Source of the DNA: Colocasia esculenta | Taxonomy: Eukaryota; Streptophyta; Magnoliopsida; Alismatales; Araceae | DNA length: 64,000 nucleotides | Direction: 5' to 3' | Assembly: GCA_014218235.1 (NCBI GenBank) | Contig: CM024753.1 | Coordinates: forward strand, 6,572,001-6,636,000 | Shown here: positions 1 to 11,200 of the stretch, piece by piece | Layout of the letters: every line of letters begins with the position of its first letter | Position numbering within the stretch: the stretch's first letter is position 1 | Notes under the pieces: model-generated | Databases searched by the model: none | What the model saw: only the letters and a program-made list of their open reading frames with translations | Told to the model about the DNA's origin: nothing | Made by a program: the position numbers and the translations under genes

Positions 1-499
1 GGGCGAATAAATATCTGCGTCTGACCGGAGGGTTAGGCAATCGGTGTACTAGTACACACGCTCCGGAGGGGAATTTTGTCCCTGGAATGGAAATCCGCAA
101 AACCTGTGCGCTGTCGACCGTCTCGGAGGCCGATTCCGAATTGTGGTAACATAAGCGATTCCGATGTCCGTGCGGAAAGTTATGCCCAATTCTTTCGCTG
201 AAGGGGTGGGAATAAACCGGAAGGGGTGACTATATCGGCGATGTTCGAGCACCCATATCCACGACCTGGGGAGGAGATCTCGCGTCGACTTGAACACGAC
301 TTCCGAACGCTGAGACTGGGCGGCTCCGCGTGTGGGCTCTGCCTGCGATTCGCGTAATCGAGGGAGTTGCTACTGCCAAAAACCTTGGAATAGGGGAGAT
401 CGTCGGCTAGAATCGCAAATTCGGAGTGCGAAACAAAAGGTTTTCGACCCCGAAACGACGACTTATTGCCTAAGGCAAAAGGGGGTCGAGCGCCTCTGA

Positions 500-678
500 G
501 TGCCGATTCCGAATTGGGGTCTTATAAGCGATTCCGATAACCGAGCGAAACGTTATGCCCGTTTGAGCGAAGCGGTGTCCGTATGCGATCGCATCGACAG
601 CCTGCGACCACTCCCGGATAGGAATTTGGGCGCCGGACTGGAAATCTCCGAATTCGACCAATTACCAACTGGGTCGAA
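500..678 (+). repeat. Satellite monomer A (reference copy)
   Basis: The first monomer of the unit is 179 bp. It starts GTGCCGATTCCGAATTGGGG, contains the perfect 12-bp palindrome ATGCGATCGCAT, and continues with a CTCCCGGAGAGGAATTTGGG block that aligns with the G-run block of monomer B. In most copies it ends ACCGACCGGGTCGAA. Confidence 0.75.
583..594. other. Conserved 12-bp palindrome in monomer A
   Basis: ATGCGATCGCAT is a perfect palindrome present in most A monomers. Some units carry ATGCCATCGCAT instead (for example near 33365, 36350, 43120 and 43848), which breaks the symmetry and marks a subfamily. Confidence 0.75.
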
Positions 679-847
679 TTGCCGATTCTGAATTGGGGCC
701 TCGCGGGTGGTTCCAACCCTCGGACGAATAAATATCCGCATTCGACCGGAGGGTATGGCAATCGGTGTACTAGTACACATGCTCCGGGGGGGAATTTCGG
801 CCCCGAACGGAATTCCACAAAACCATCGCCCTGTCGACCGTCTCAGA
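679..847 (+). repeat. Satellite monomer B (reference copy)
   Basis: The second monomer is 169 bp. It carries AATAAATATCCGC, the 14-bp palindrome GTGTACTAGTACAC, then CGCTCC followed by a G-run that varies between copies, and then AATTTTGGCCCC. The G-run and the following CCCC could pair as a stem. B is the site of the copia insertion at 5922/18889. Confidence 0.75.
765..778. other. Conserved 14-bp palindrome in monomer B
   Basis: GTGTACTAGTACAC is a perfect 14-bp inverted repeat. It is kept, with few exceptions, in nearly every unit across 57 kb and always lies a few bases upstream of the G-run. Diverged versions occur near 5859, 31109, 45510, 49158, 50570 and 51290. It could be a cruciform-forming or protein-binding site, but neither role is shown. 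Confidence 0.8.
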
Positions 848-1031
848 GTGCCGATTCTGAATTGTGGTCACATAAGCGATTCCGATTCCCGTGCGGAAAG
901 TTATGCCCAATTCTTTCGCTGAAGGAGTGGGAATAAACCGGAGGGGTGACTATATCGGCGATGTTCGGGCATCCATATCCACGACCTGAGGAGGAGATCT
1001 CGCGTCGAGTTGAACACGACTTCCAATCGCT
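848..1031 (+). repeat. Satellite monomer C (reference copy)
   Basis: The third monomer is 184 bp. Its first part (GTGCCGATTCTGAATTGTGG, then AAAGTTATGCCCAATTC) is plainly related to monomer A. Its second part (GACTATATCGGCGATGTTCG, then GAGGAGATCTCGCGTCGAG) contains the 8-bp palindrome GAGATCTC. Confidence 0.75.
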
Positions 1032-1223
1032 GTGACTGGGCGGCTCTTCGTGTGGGCTCCGCCAGCGATTCGTGTAATCGAGGGAGTCGCTAATGCCAAA
1101 AAACCTTGGAAAAGGGTAGATCGTCGGCTAGAATCACAATTTCGGAGTGCGAAACGAAGGTTTTTCAACCCTGAAATGATGTCTTATCTTCTGAGGCAAT
1201 ATGGGGGTGTCGAGCGCCTCTGA
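1032..1223 (+). repeat. Satellite monomer D (reference copy)
   Basis: The fourth monomer is 192 bp and is the most diverged. It begins GTGACTGGGCGGCTC, contains GCCAAAAAACCTTGGAATAG and AAGGTTTTTCGACCC, and ends GTCGAGCGCCTCTGA directly before the next A monomer. Its kinship with A-C rests on the shared ends and weaker internal similarity. Confidence 0.65.
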
Positions 1224-4200
1224 GTGCCGATTCTGAACTGGGGTCTTATAAGTGATTCCGATAATCGAGTGAAAAGTTATACCCGTTTGAGAGAAGGGGT
1301 GTTCGTATGCGATCGCATCGGCAGCCAGCGACCGCGCTCCCGGAGAGGAATTGGGCGCCATACCGGAAATCTCCGAATGTGACCTTTTACCGACCGAGTC
1401 GAAATGCCAATTCTGAATTGGGACCTCGCTGGCAGTTCCGACCCCCGGACGAATAAATATCTATGTTCGACCGGAGGGTACGGCAGTCGGTGTACTAGTA
1501 CACACGCTCCGGGGGGGGGGGGGGGATTTTTGCCCCGAAACGGAATTCCGCGAAACCATCCCCTGTCGACCGTCTCGGAGTGCCAATTTCCAATTGTGGT
1601 CACATAAGCGATTCCGATGCCCGTGCGGAATGTTATGCCTAATTCTTTCGCTGAAGGGGTGGGAATAAACCGGAGGATGTTACTATATCGGCGATGTTCG
1701 GGCACCCATATCCACGACCTGGGGAGGAGATCTCGCGTCGAGTTGAACATGACTTCCGATCGCTGTGACTGGGCGGCTCCGCGTGTGGGCTCCGCCAGTG
1801 ATTCGCGTAATCGAGGAGTCGCTACTGCCAAAAAACCTTGGAATAGAGGAGATCATCGGCTAGAATCACAATTTCAGAGTGCGAAACGAAGGTTTTTCGA
1901 CCCCAAAACGACATCTTATCGCCTGAGGCAAAAAAAAGGGCGTCGAGCGCCTCTAAGTGCCGATTCCGAATTGGGGTCTTGTAAGCAATTCTGATAACCG
2001 AGCGAAAAGTTATGCCCGTTTGAGCGAAGCGGTGTCCGTATGCGATCGCATCGGCAGCCTGCGACCGCGTTCCCAGAGAGGAATTTGGGCACCGAACTGG
2101 AAATCTCCGAATTCAACCATTTACCGACCGGGTCGAAGTGCCGATTCTGAATTGGGGCCTCGCGGGCGGTTCCGACCCCCGGACGAATAAATATTCGCGT
2201 TCGACCGGAGGGTACGACAGTCGGTGTACTAGTACATACGCTCCGAGGGGGAATTTCGGACCCGGAACGGAATTCCTTGAAACCATCGCCCTGTCAACCG
2301 TCTCGAAGTGCCGATTCCGAATTGTGGTCACATAAGCGATTCCGATGCCCGTGCGGAAAGTTATGCCCAATTCGATCGCTGAAGGGGTGGGAATAAACCG
2401 GAGGGGGTGACTATATCAGCGATGTTCGGGCACCCATATCCACGACCTGGGGAGGAGATCTCGCGTCGAGTTGAACACGACTTCCGATCGTTTTGACTGG
2501 GCGGCTCTGCGTGTGGGCTCCGCCAGTGATTCGCGTAATCGAGGAAGTCTCTAATGCCAAAAAACCATGGAATAGGGGAGATCGTCGGCTAGAATTGCAA
2601 TTTCAGAGTGCGAAACGAAGGTTTTTCGACCCCAAAATGACGTATTATCTCTTAAGGAAAAATGGGGGCATCGAGCGTCTCTGAGTGCCGATTCCGAATT
2701 GGGGTCTTATAAGCGATTCTGATAACCGAGCGAAAAGTTATGCATGTTTGAGCGAAGGGGTGTCCGTATGCGATCGCATCGGTAGCCAGCGACCGCGCTC
2801 TCGGAGAGGAATTTGGGCGCCGTACCAGAAATCTCCGAATGCGACCATTTACCGACCGGGTCGAAGTGCCGATTCTAAATTGGGGCCTCGCGGGCGGTTC
2901 CGACCGCCGGACAAATAAATATCCGCGTTCGACCGGAGGGTACGGCAGTCGGTGTACGTACACACGCTCCAGCGGAGAATTTTGGCCCTGGAATGGAATT
3001 CCGCAAAACCATCGCCTTGTCGACCGTCTCGGAGTGTCGATTTCGAATTATGGTCACATAAGCGATTCCGATGCCCGTGCGGAAAGTTATGCCCAATTCT
3101 TTCGCTGAAGGGGTGGGAATAAACCGGAGGTGGTGACTATATCGGCGATGTTCGGGCACCCATATCCACGACCTGGGGAGGAGATCTCGCATCGAGTTGA
3201 ACACGACTTCTGATCACTGTTACTGGGCGGCTCCGCGTGTGGGCTCTGCCAGCGATTCGCGTAATCGAGGGAGTCGCTACTGCCAAAAAACCTTGGAATA
3301 GGGGAGATCGTTGGCTAGAATCACAATTTCATAGTGCAAAACGAAGGTTTTTCGACCCTGAAACGACGTCTAATCGCCTGAGGCAAAAAGGGGGCTTCGA
3401 GCGCCTCTGAGTGCCGATTCCAAATTGGGGTCTTATAAGCGATTCCGATAACCGAGCGAAAAGTTATGCCCGTTTGAGCGAAGCGGTGTCCGTAGGCGAT
3501 CACATCGGCAGCCTGCGACCGCGCTCCCGGAGAGGAATTTTGGCGCCGCACCGGAAATCTCCGAATTCGACCATTTATCGATCGGGTCGAAGTGCCGATT
3601 CTAAACTGGGGCCTCACGGGCAGTTCCGACCTGTGGACGAATAAATATCCGCGTCCGACCGGAGGGTATGGCAGTCGGTGTACTAGTACACACACTCCGG
3701 GGGGGGGGATTTTGGTCCCGAAACGGAATTTCACGAAACCAGGGTGCTGTTGACCGTCTCGGGGGTCGATTCCGAATTGTGGTAACATAAGCGATTCCGA
3801 TGCCCGTGCGGAAAGTTATGTCTATATCTTTCGCTGAAGGGGTGGGAATAAACCGAAGGGGTGACTATATCGGTGATGTTCGGGCACCCATATCCACGAC
3901 CTGGGGAGGAGATCTCGCGTCGAGTTGAACATGACTTCGATCGCTGTGACTGGGCGGCTCCGTGTGTGAGCTCTGCCAGTGATTCGCGTAATCGAGGGAG
4001 TCGCTACTGCCAAAAAACCTTGGAATAGGGGCGATAGTCGGCTAGAATTGTAATTTCAGAGTGCGAAACGAAGGTTTTTCGACCCCGAAACGACGTCTTA
4101 TAGCCTGAGGCAATAAGGTGGCGTCGAACGCCTCTGAGTGCCGATTCTGAATTGTGGTTTTATAAGCAATTCTGATAACCGAGCGAAAAGTTATGCTCAT

Positions 4201-5917
4201 TTGAGCGAAGTAGTGTCCGTATGCGGTCGCATCGGCAGCCTGCGACCGTGCTCCCGGAGAGGAATTTGGGCGTCGGACCGAAAATCTCCGAATGTAACCA
4301 TTTACGACCGGGTTGAAGTGCCGATTCTGAATTGGGGCCTCGCAGGTAGTTCCGACCCCCGGGCTAATAAATATTCGCATCCGACCGGAGGGTACGGTAG
4401 TCGGTGTACTAGTACACACGCTCCAGGGGGGAATTTTGGCCCCGGAACGGAATTCTGTGAAACCAGCACGCTGTCGACCGTCTCGAAGCGTCAATTCCGA
4501 ATTGTGGTAACATAAGCGATTCCGATGGCCGTGCGGAAAGTTATGCCCAATTTTTTCGCTGAAGGGGTGCGAATAAACCGGAGGAGGTGACTCTATCGGC
4601 GACGTTCGGGCACCCATATCCACGACCTGGGGAGGAGATCTCGCGTCGAGTTGAACATGACTTTCGATCACTGTGACTGGGCGGCTCCGCGTGTGGGCTC
4701 CGCCAGCGATTCGGGTAATCGAGGGAGTCACTACTGCCAAAAAACCTTGGAATAGGGCAGATCGTCGGCTAGAATCACAATTTCGGAGTGCGAAATGAAG
4801 GCTTTTCAACCCCGAAATGACGTCTTATCGCTTGAGGCAATATGGCGGCATCGAGCATTTCTGTGTGCCGATTCCGAATTGGGGTCTTATAAGCGATTCT
4901 GATAACCGAGTGAAAAGTTATGCCTGTTTGAGCGAAGGGGTGTCCGTATGCGATCGCATCGGCAGCCTGCGACCGCGCTCCCGGAGAGGAATTTGGGCGC
5001 CGCACCGGAAGTCTCCGAATGCGACCATTTACCGACCGGGTCGAAGTGCCGATTCTGAATTGGGGCCTCTTGGGCGGTTCCGACCCCCGGGCAAATAAAT
5101 ATCCGCGTCCGAACGGAGGGTACGGCAGTCGGTGTACTAGTACACACGCTCCGGGGGGGATTTTGGCCCCGAAACGGAATTCCGCAAAACCAGCGCCCTG
5201 TCGACCGTCTCGGAGCGTTGATTCCGAATTGTGGTCACATAAGCGATTCCGATGCCCGTGCGGAAAGTTATGCCCAATTCTTTCGCTGAAGGGGTGGGAA
5301 TAAACCGGAGGGGGTGACTATATCGGCGATGTTCGGGCACCCATATCCACGACGTGGGGAGGAGATCTCGCGTCGAGTTGAACTTGACTTCCGATCGCTG
5401 TGACTGGGCGGCTCCGCGTGTGGGCTCCGCCGGTGATTCACATTATCGAGGGAGTCGCTACTGCCAAAAAACCTTGGAATAGGGGAGATCGTCGGCCTGA
5501 ATCGTAATTTCGGAGAGCAAAACGAAGGTTTTTCGACCCCGAAACGACGTCTTATCGCCTGAGGCAAAAAGGGGGCGTCGAGAGCCTCTGAGTGCCGATT
5601 CCGAATTGGGGTCTTATAAGAGATTTCAATAACCGAGCAAAAAGTTATGCCCGTTTGAGCGAAGGGGTGTCTGTATGCGATCGCATCGGCAGCCTGCGAC
5701 CGCGCTCCCGGAGATGAACTTGGGCGCCGGAGCAGAAATCTCCGAATGCGACCATTTACCGACTGGGTCGAAGTGCTGATTCTGAATTGGGGCCTCGCAG
5801 GCAGTTCCGACCCTCGGGCGAATAAATATCCGCGTCCGACCGGAGGGTGCGGCAGTCGGTGCACCAGTACACACGCTCCGGGGGGAATTTTGGCCCCGAA
5901 ATGGAATTCCGCGAAAC

Positions 5918-5922
5918 CAACG
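5918..5922. repeat. Left target-site duplication of the copia element
   Basis: CAACG lies directly before the LTR. Its partner CACCG lies directly after the other LTR at 18889-18893 with one mismatch. Five base pairs is the usual duplication length for copia integration. Confidence 0.7.
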
Positions 5923-7951
5923 TGTTGGATCGAAATGGCAGATTCACAGTCCTAGAGGGGGGGTGAATAGGACTTTGTAACTTTTAAAAATTCTTCTGAA
6001 AACACAACACTAACTAGATGTGTTAGTACTTGGTGTGGTGTGTGTGATTCAAGTGTGAACTTGGTGGAAAACAATCACATAGAAAATTGCACAAGAGATT
6101 TATCCTAGTTCGGCCCTTCCCACATGGAAGTCCTACATCATCCAATCCTCAAGCCAACCACTTGAGATTTCACTAAACTGCCAATCAACTTGGCCTTCTC
6201 TCACCCTTGAAAGGAATTACAACACCCTTGCTCCAAAGCAAGTCTTCCCTAAAACAGGGGTAAACAAGACTGCCTTATACCAAAGGCCTTCCCTTCACAA
6301 GAGGGGCAATGCAGAATCAAACTTCTGTAGAATTACAACAGAAATGAAGGAAGAAACTCTTGTATGTTTGCCTCAAGAATGAGCACAGAACACACACTTT
6401 CCAGCAGGATTGAAAGATAAGGATTCGATCTAAATCCTAACTGAACCTACTTGGGTGGACTTTGAAGTAAAAGCAATTACAGATGCCACCCAAAAGAAGA
6501 TCTTCAGATAGGAATTTCTGAAGAGATTCTCTCGAATAGGACTTGAGCAGAAGCTTTTAGAGGGCTTGAAGAACGCAAGATGAGCTTTCAAGGAATTGTC
6601 TTGAACACTATGCCTTGTTGTCTTGTTTCTGCAAGATCTTTCTTCATCTTTTTATAGTCTTCAAAAACTAGCCGTTTGGAGAAGATAGCCGTTGGAGTAA
6701 GATGGTTGTTGTGTTCTTAGCCGTTTGGAGATAGTCTTGGGGATCCTTTGGATCTTGGAAGTTTTATCCGAAGGATCATGAATATTGTCTCTTTCCAAGG
6801 TCTTCAGAAGTAGGAGCAGTTGTCATAGCTAGAAGATAGGTTATTTAGAGTCTTGAGCTGAGCAACCCATGCCAGACATGTGCTCCAATAAATGTCTGTT
6901 TAGCAAGGACAAGACAAAGACAAAAGCATCTCCATACCTTTGTGGTAGGTGGGTCAGTGGAGTACAACAAACAGTATGGAACCTAGTATTCTTAGTCATT
7001 TCAGAAAATAAAGCAGACAGACAGAAAGGTAAGGTATGGGTCTGTCAGTGGTAGGTGAGATGGTCAGAAGCCATGCGTCTGAAACTTACATAAATGCTTT
7101 GTGTCTCTTAGAAGATATAGACTGAACGCAAAGGATACTTAAGACTGTAAGACTAGAAATAAATTGCAAAGAATATTTTGCATAAATTCGAATGTACTGA
7201 ATTTCGTCAGAAGAAATATATTAAAATAATGATCATGAAATTTGTCATTGATTTTATACTTAAGAAGTTTAAGATTCAACAAAGAAACTAATAGAAATAT
7301 TTCCTGACAGGTAGAAGTATACAACCAGCAGTGCAGTAGAATAGGTAATTTGACTTAAGAAGTAAGCATGATTTGACTATAGTATGAACTATGTAAATCG
7401 ACTACAATAGAGCAACCATCAGTCGAATGTAGTGTAAGACTATGAGTCGAGGTGGTGAGTCGAATGATGTTTAACTGTGAGTCGAAGTCTTAAATCGAAT
7501 ACATTGTAAAAGACATTCGACTGTATGAGTCGAATACAGTGTAAAAGACATTCGACTGTATGAGTCGAAGTCAGTGTAACGTTGTGGACTTAGAAAGATT
7601 TTCAAGACTTGTGACTGAGCTTCTGAATGAGTTGAATACAGTGTAAAAGACATTCGACTGTATGAGTCGAATATAGTGTAACGTTGTGGACTTAGAAAGA
7701 TTTTCAAGACTTGTGACTGAGCTTCTGAATGAGTCGAATTAGTCGAATACATCATCGAATTCAGTAGGCTATAGAGATAGTCTGTGCCCTAGAAAATTTT
7801 GATGTTGCATCTGTCTAGAAATTTTTGTGATATATCTATATTATGAAAATACATATTTAGGGATTTTTCATGGTAGAAGCAAAATATGTATTTAAAGATT
7901 TGTCATAGCAAAATCATTATTATTTAAAGACTTAAGGGTAGTTGCTCAACA
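5923..7951 (-). repeat. 3' LTR of the copia element
   Basis: This LTR (2029 bp) is the downstream one because the element is read on the minus strand. It starts TGTTGGATCG and ends GTTGCTCAACA as written on the plus strand. It matches 16878-18888 throughout, with scattered substitutions and many one-base indels. It contains a TATAAAAAG box at 6648-6656 (minus), a GAACTAGGATAAATC block shared with the solo LTR at 28050, and a short-repeat region at 7440-7745. Confidence 0.93.
7440..7745. repeat. GAGTCGAA minisatellite in the LTR
   Basis: ATTCGACTGTATGAGTCGAA is repeated about every 35 bp. The arms ATTCGACT and AGTCGAAT are complementary, giving small hairpins. These are nested in a longer ~102-bp repeat that includes TAACGTTGTGGACTTAG. 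The same array is present in the other LTR at about 18360-18690, and isolated GAGTCGA motifs recur at 11840-11890. Multiple short inverted repeats in an LTR U3 may be transcription-factor sites, which is inference. Confidence 0.8.
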
Positions 7952-7952
7952 A

Positions 7953-7966
7953 TTCTCCCCCTTTTT
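7953..7966 (-). other. Polypurine tract adjoining the 3' LTR
   Basis: Read on the minus strand this is AAAAAGGGGGAGAA, one base short of the LTR boundary at 7951. It is the expected primer for plus-strand DNA synthesis in reverse transcription. Confidence 0.8.
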
Positions 7967-8053
7967 GTTAATGACAAAAAATCTTTAAATGGTAGCTGAT
8001 AGCCTGATATATCATTAAATTTCTGCTATATTTTGAGAAAGCCTGAGTAGCCA

Positions 8054-8074
8054 CCTTTTCTTTTCTCCCCCTTT
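8054..8074 (-). other. Second polypurine tract
   Basis: This is an uninterrupted 21-base purine run on the minus strand containing AAAGGGGGAGAAAAG, about 100 bp upstream of the tract at the LTR boundary. Repetition of the polypurine tract upstream of the 3' LTR is a reported trait of Sireviruses. Confidence 0.7.
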
Positions 8075-8214
8075 GTGGTATTAACATAAAGGATAGCAAT
8101 CAGACAAAAAAAAAGAGAAAGAGCAGTAAATTCATTCATTCAGAAAAAGAAATAAGTTGCTGAAGCAAACATTGAAGCAAATTACAGAAAAAAAAGGATA
8201 ACAACACAATGTTT

Positions 8215-11200
8215 TTAAGTTCTGGTAGAGCTGGGGAGATAGAGAGCACGGGGAATCTTAGCCAGGAATGGCTCAATAAGGTTCCAAAGCTTCAGCTCAT
8301 TGGAGGGGAAAATGTGGTCAAACTTTGAAGAGTCCACATTGTAGGTTGGACTAGTGAAAGGCAATTTCTTCAGAGACTTGATGTGGCGCCTTTTGTAAAA
8401 AGCGCGCTTGAGGCTAGCCTTTTCTGGATCCATGACACATTTGATTTGAAGGGGAGTGAACTTCTTAGTAACTGCCAGTGAGAGGAACTCATGGAGAGTG
8501 ATGTTCCAGTGGAGACCAATCGAGAGCTGCATCCTTGGCCTGATAGTAGTACAAATATCTGTGTGCCCATTTGAGGCCTATGTGCTTTCTCAGGTCTAGG
8601 AGGCTCTTGGAATGATACTCATTGAGAGTGAGTTTCATTTTCTGGCACTGAGCATGATGATCTGGATAAGCTTTCTCCCATTGATCAGGAGTGAACCGTT
8701 CAGACTCAGCAAAGCTTAATTGGAGATCAAGAAGGTTCTTCTGAAATTTGGGTATGTGAAGAAGGATGAACCTCTGAAAACTGAGCTTGGACTTGTACTT
8801 GATCTTGAACCTTGTGGAAATCCGAGGAATCTGTTATAGAGGTATCAGCAAAGGGGCCTCTATAGAAAAGCTCCTACAAGGGGTGGATGGAGATCAGGTA
8901 ACAAGGCTGCTGTCATTGAAGGAACCACTGCCTTTGACCTCTGATGAGCATATCATATTGGCCTCTTGAGACATCATGCAGACCAAGTTTGAACCTTTCA
9001 AAATGAAGGCTTTCATTGCAGTATATTTGGCCTGAGAATCTCTAAGAAGAGTGGCAAAGAGGTCATGAAACTGGAGGGAGATATGGGTATAGATTTTGAG
9101 GTGGTGGTTCCGGGATTGGGCTTCCTGAAATCTCATGGCTTCCTCAGGGTAGAGATCAACAAACTCTTGAGGAGTCAGACAGTGACTCTTCTGAGAAACA
9201 AATTGAAGTTCAGAGATGGAAACCTTGGAAGTTTTGATTAAGGTTGGAAGCCAGTGTTCAAAAGTGAAACCTGGCATGTTATGGATTTCAAGAAGGCTCT
9301 AATTTGAAGGTATTCTCTGAATAGAGCCATGAACTGAGGAGAATGGTAGACAAAGGCATACCAAAATGGAGGAAGAAGTAAAGCTGCTTTGTCTCCCAAT
9401 TTGGGACCACGGGAAGCTGGTAGTTGGAGGCTGGGAACCATTTCAATTATTTGCAAATGGGTTTTCTGAGAACCCGGTTTGGAACAGTTGGCAGAGATGA
9501 ATAAAACTGTGGAGGTTGGGTGGACATGGTTATTGCTACCTCCTTGAGTGGCTTGGGTTGGTATTGCAAGGGGTAGATGGAGAATTGGATATCCTTCAAG
9601 GATGGATCTACTGGGATGCTTGGGGGAGCCATTCTGGAGAGGATACCTCAGGAACTGAGGCAGAGGGAGCAGTGGATGAGGGTGCTGCAGGAGTAACTTC
9701 TGGAGAATTAACAACTGGAGGGGCAGGTGAGCTAGGCCTGGAAGATGGAGAAGGACGGATAGGATTGCCATTCTTGATCAGCCTTCTCTTTACTTTTTTC
9801 TTGAAGGTATGGACATCAAGAGAGGCTTCAAGGGGTCTCTTGCCTAGGGACACCTCTCCTTCTGCTGCTGGCTGCTGATCAGCCACGGACTCTTGCTGTT
9901 GCTGCTGCTCTTCAGGGGGTTGATAAACCACCACTGCTAACTGAGGCTCAGAGACTTGCTGTTGCTGGTGAAGGGGCTGCTGGATTTCATCAGACATGTG
10001 CTGCTGTCAGTCTGGATCTCTTGATCCTTTTCTACTGTTTGCTCAAGCTCTTGATTTTCAGGAATTTTTTCTTGGGTTTGATCTTGATGCTGTCGCTCTT
10101 GAGCAGAAGGTACTTCTTCTTGCTGCTGAGAGGGAGCTGGCCCTGCTGCCTGGGAGTGCCTTGCTGGCACACAAACTGAAGCATAAGATCTTTAATCTGC
10201 TTCACCTCATCAGCAAACTGTCAAACTTGACATCTATTACTTCAACTTGCATATGGAGGACTGAAAGATTCTCTTGCTGGGTTCTGACAAGCTCTAGAAT
10301 GGTGCTAAGACTGTTGCTACTCTCCCCCTAGACCTTGGCCGAGTCTCAAACTGAGATGGGGAGTAGGAGGTCTCTCTCTCTTCAAAAATATGTTCCATTG
10401 GAGAAACAGGAACATCTTCAGATAAAATCCCTTTACCTCTGAGATCTCTTAAGACTTCATGTACAGTCTCAGAGGGAGCATCTTGCTCAGGAAGAGAGGA
10501 GGAGGCAGGAAGCTGAGCATCTGCAGATGGTACTTCAGGAGGGATAATTGGTTGGGCAACTTGCTCTACAATGGGTTTAGGAGGCTGAACAAAAACATAT
10601 GAGATTGCTAGAACTGCTGGGGATTTAATTTGAATACTTGAAGCAGGAATATCTTGGGTGAGCAAAGAGACTAGGGGCTCATCTGGATAAACTTCATGCT
10701 CACACTCCGGGACTGAGTCCTTATACCATAAGTTCTTCTTCTTTCCAACCAGGGAGTAGTGACTCCTTCTGAGAGTAATGAGCCCAATCTTCTCCTTGGT
10801 GCTCATAGGCACATCTCCAGACAGATCCACAGAGAGCTTCTTAAAAATCATGGTAAGCAAGGATCCATAAGGGAGAGATTCTTGTAAGTCTTTTGCTGCT
10901 ATCATTCTCTCCAAGATAACTGCTGGGAGGTTGACTCTATGCCTCTGAATGGCCCAAAAGAGAAGGTTCCCATCTCTAGCTGTGATTGAGGAATGGGTTC
11001 CTGCTCTAGGGGTAATGATATTGGAGATGATGGAGTGGATTAGCCTCTTCTTTTGCACAAAGTCCCCAGACTCCCAATAATCCCCAACTTTTGCTTCTCT
11101 AAGGGGATAACTCACTAAGGCAGTGGCCGGAGTTGGGACAATCCAAAAGCTCCACTAGATATTCTTCAGAGATAGTGATTTCGGTTCCTTTAACATACCC

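Larger units (their letters stand above)
500..1223 (+). repeat. Representative satellite higher-order unit (A-B-C-D)
   Basis: This 724-bp copy is used as a reference for the whole array. It divides into four blocks of 179, 169, 184 and 192 bp. Three begin with GTGCCGATTC-GAATT-like sequence and the fourth (D) with the diverged GTGACTGGGCGG. A, B and D end with a GTCGA-containing block just before the next GTGCC. A and C share AAAGTTATGCCC, and the second halves of A and B align clearly (AATTTGGGCGCCGGACCGGAAA against AATTTTGGCCCCGGAACGGAA, compared in short blocks). I infer that an ancestral ~180-bp monomer diverged and was then amplified as a tetramer. An alignment or dot plot would settle how well D fits. 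Confidence 0.8.
1..5922 (+). repeat. Satellite array, segment 1 (~727-bp units)
   Basis: About eight head-to-tail copies of a ~727-bp unit fill this segment. The landmark GTGTACTAGTACAC recurs roughly every 720-735 bp (near 45, 765, 1489, 2223, 3678, 4403 and 5129, with variant forms near 2950 and 5859). Copies differ mainly by point changes and by the length of a G-run. The segment ends exactly where a copia LTR begins, and the same monomer (B) resumes after the element. Many 60-250 codon open frames exist on both strands, but they recur with the satellite period and match no protein family I recognise, so no gene is called. The segment is cut by the window edge on the left. Confidence 0.95.

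Noticed and set aside
6869..7054. Short open frames within the copia LTRs (also 7471-7755, 17538-17735)
   Set aside because: They lie in LTR non-coding or minisatellite sequence and show no conservation of frame between the two LTRs.
8787..8969. Plus-strand open frames inside the env-position region of the copia element (also 9516-9878 and 9996-10331)
   Set aside because: They are antisense shadows of the minus-strand coding pieces.
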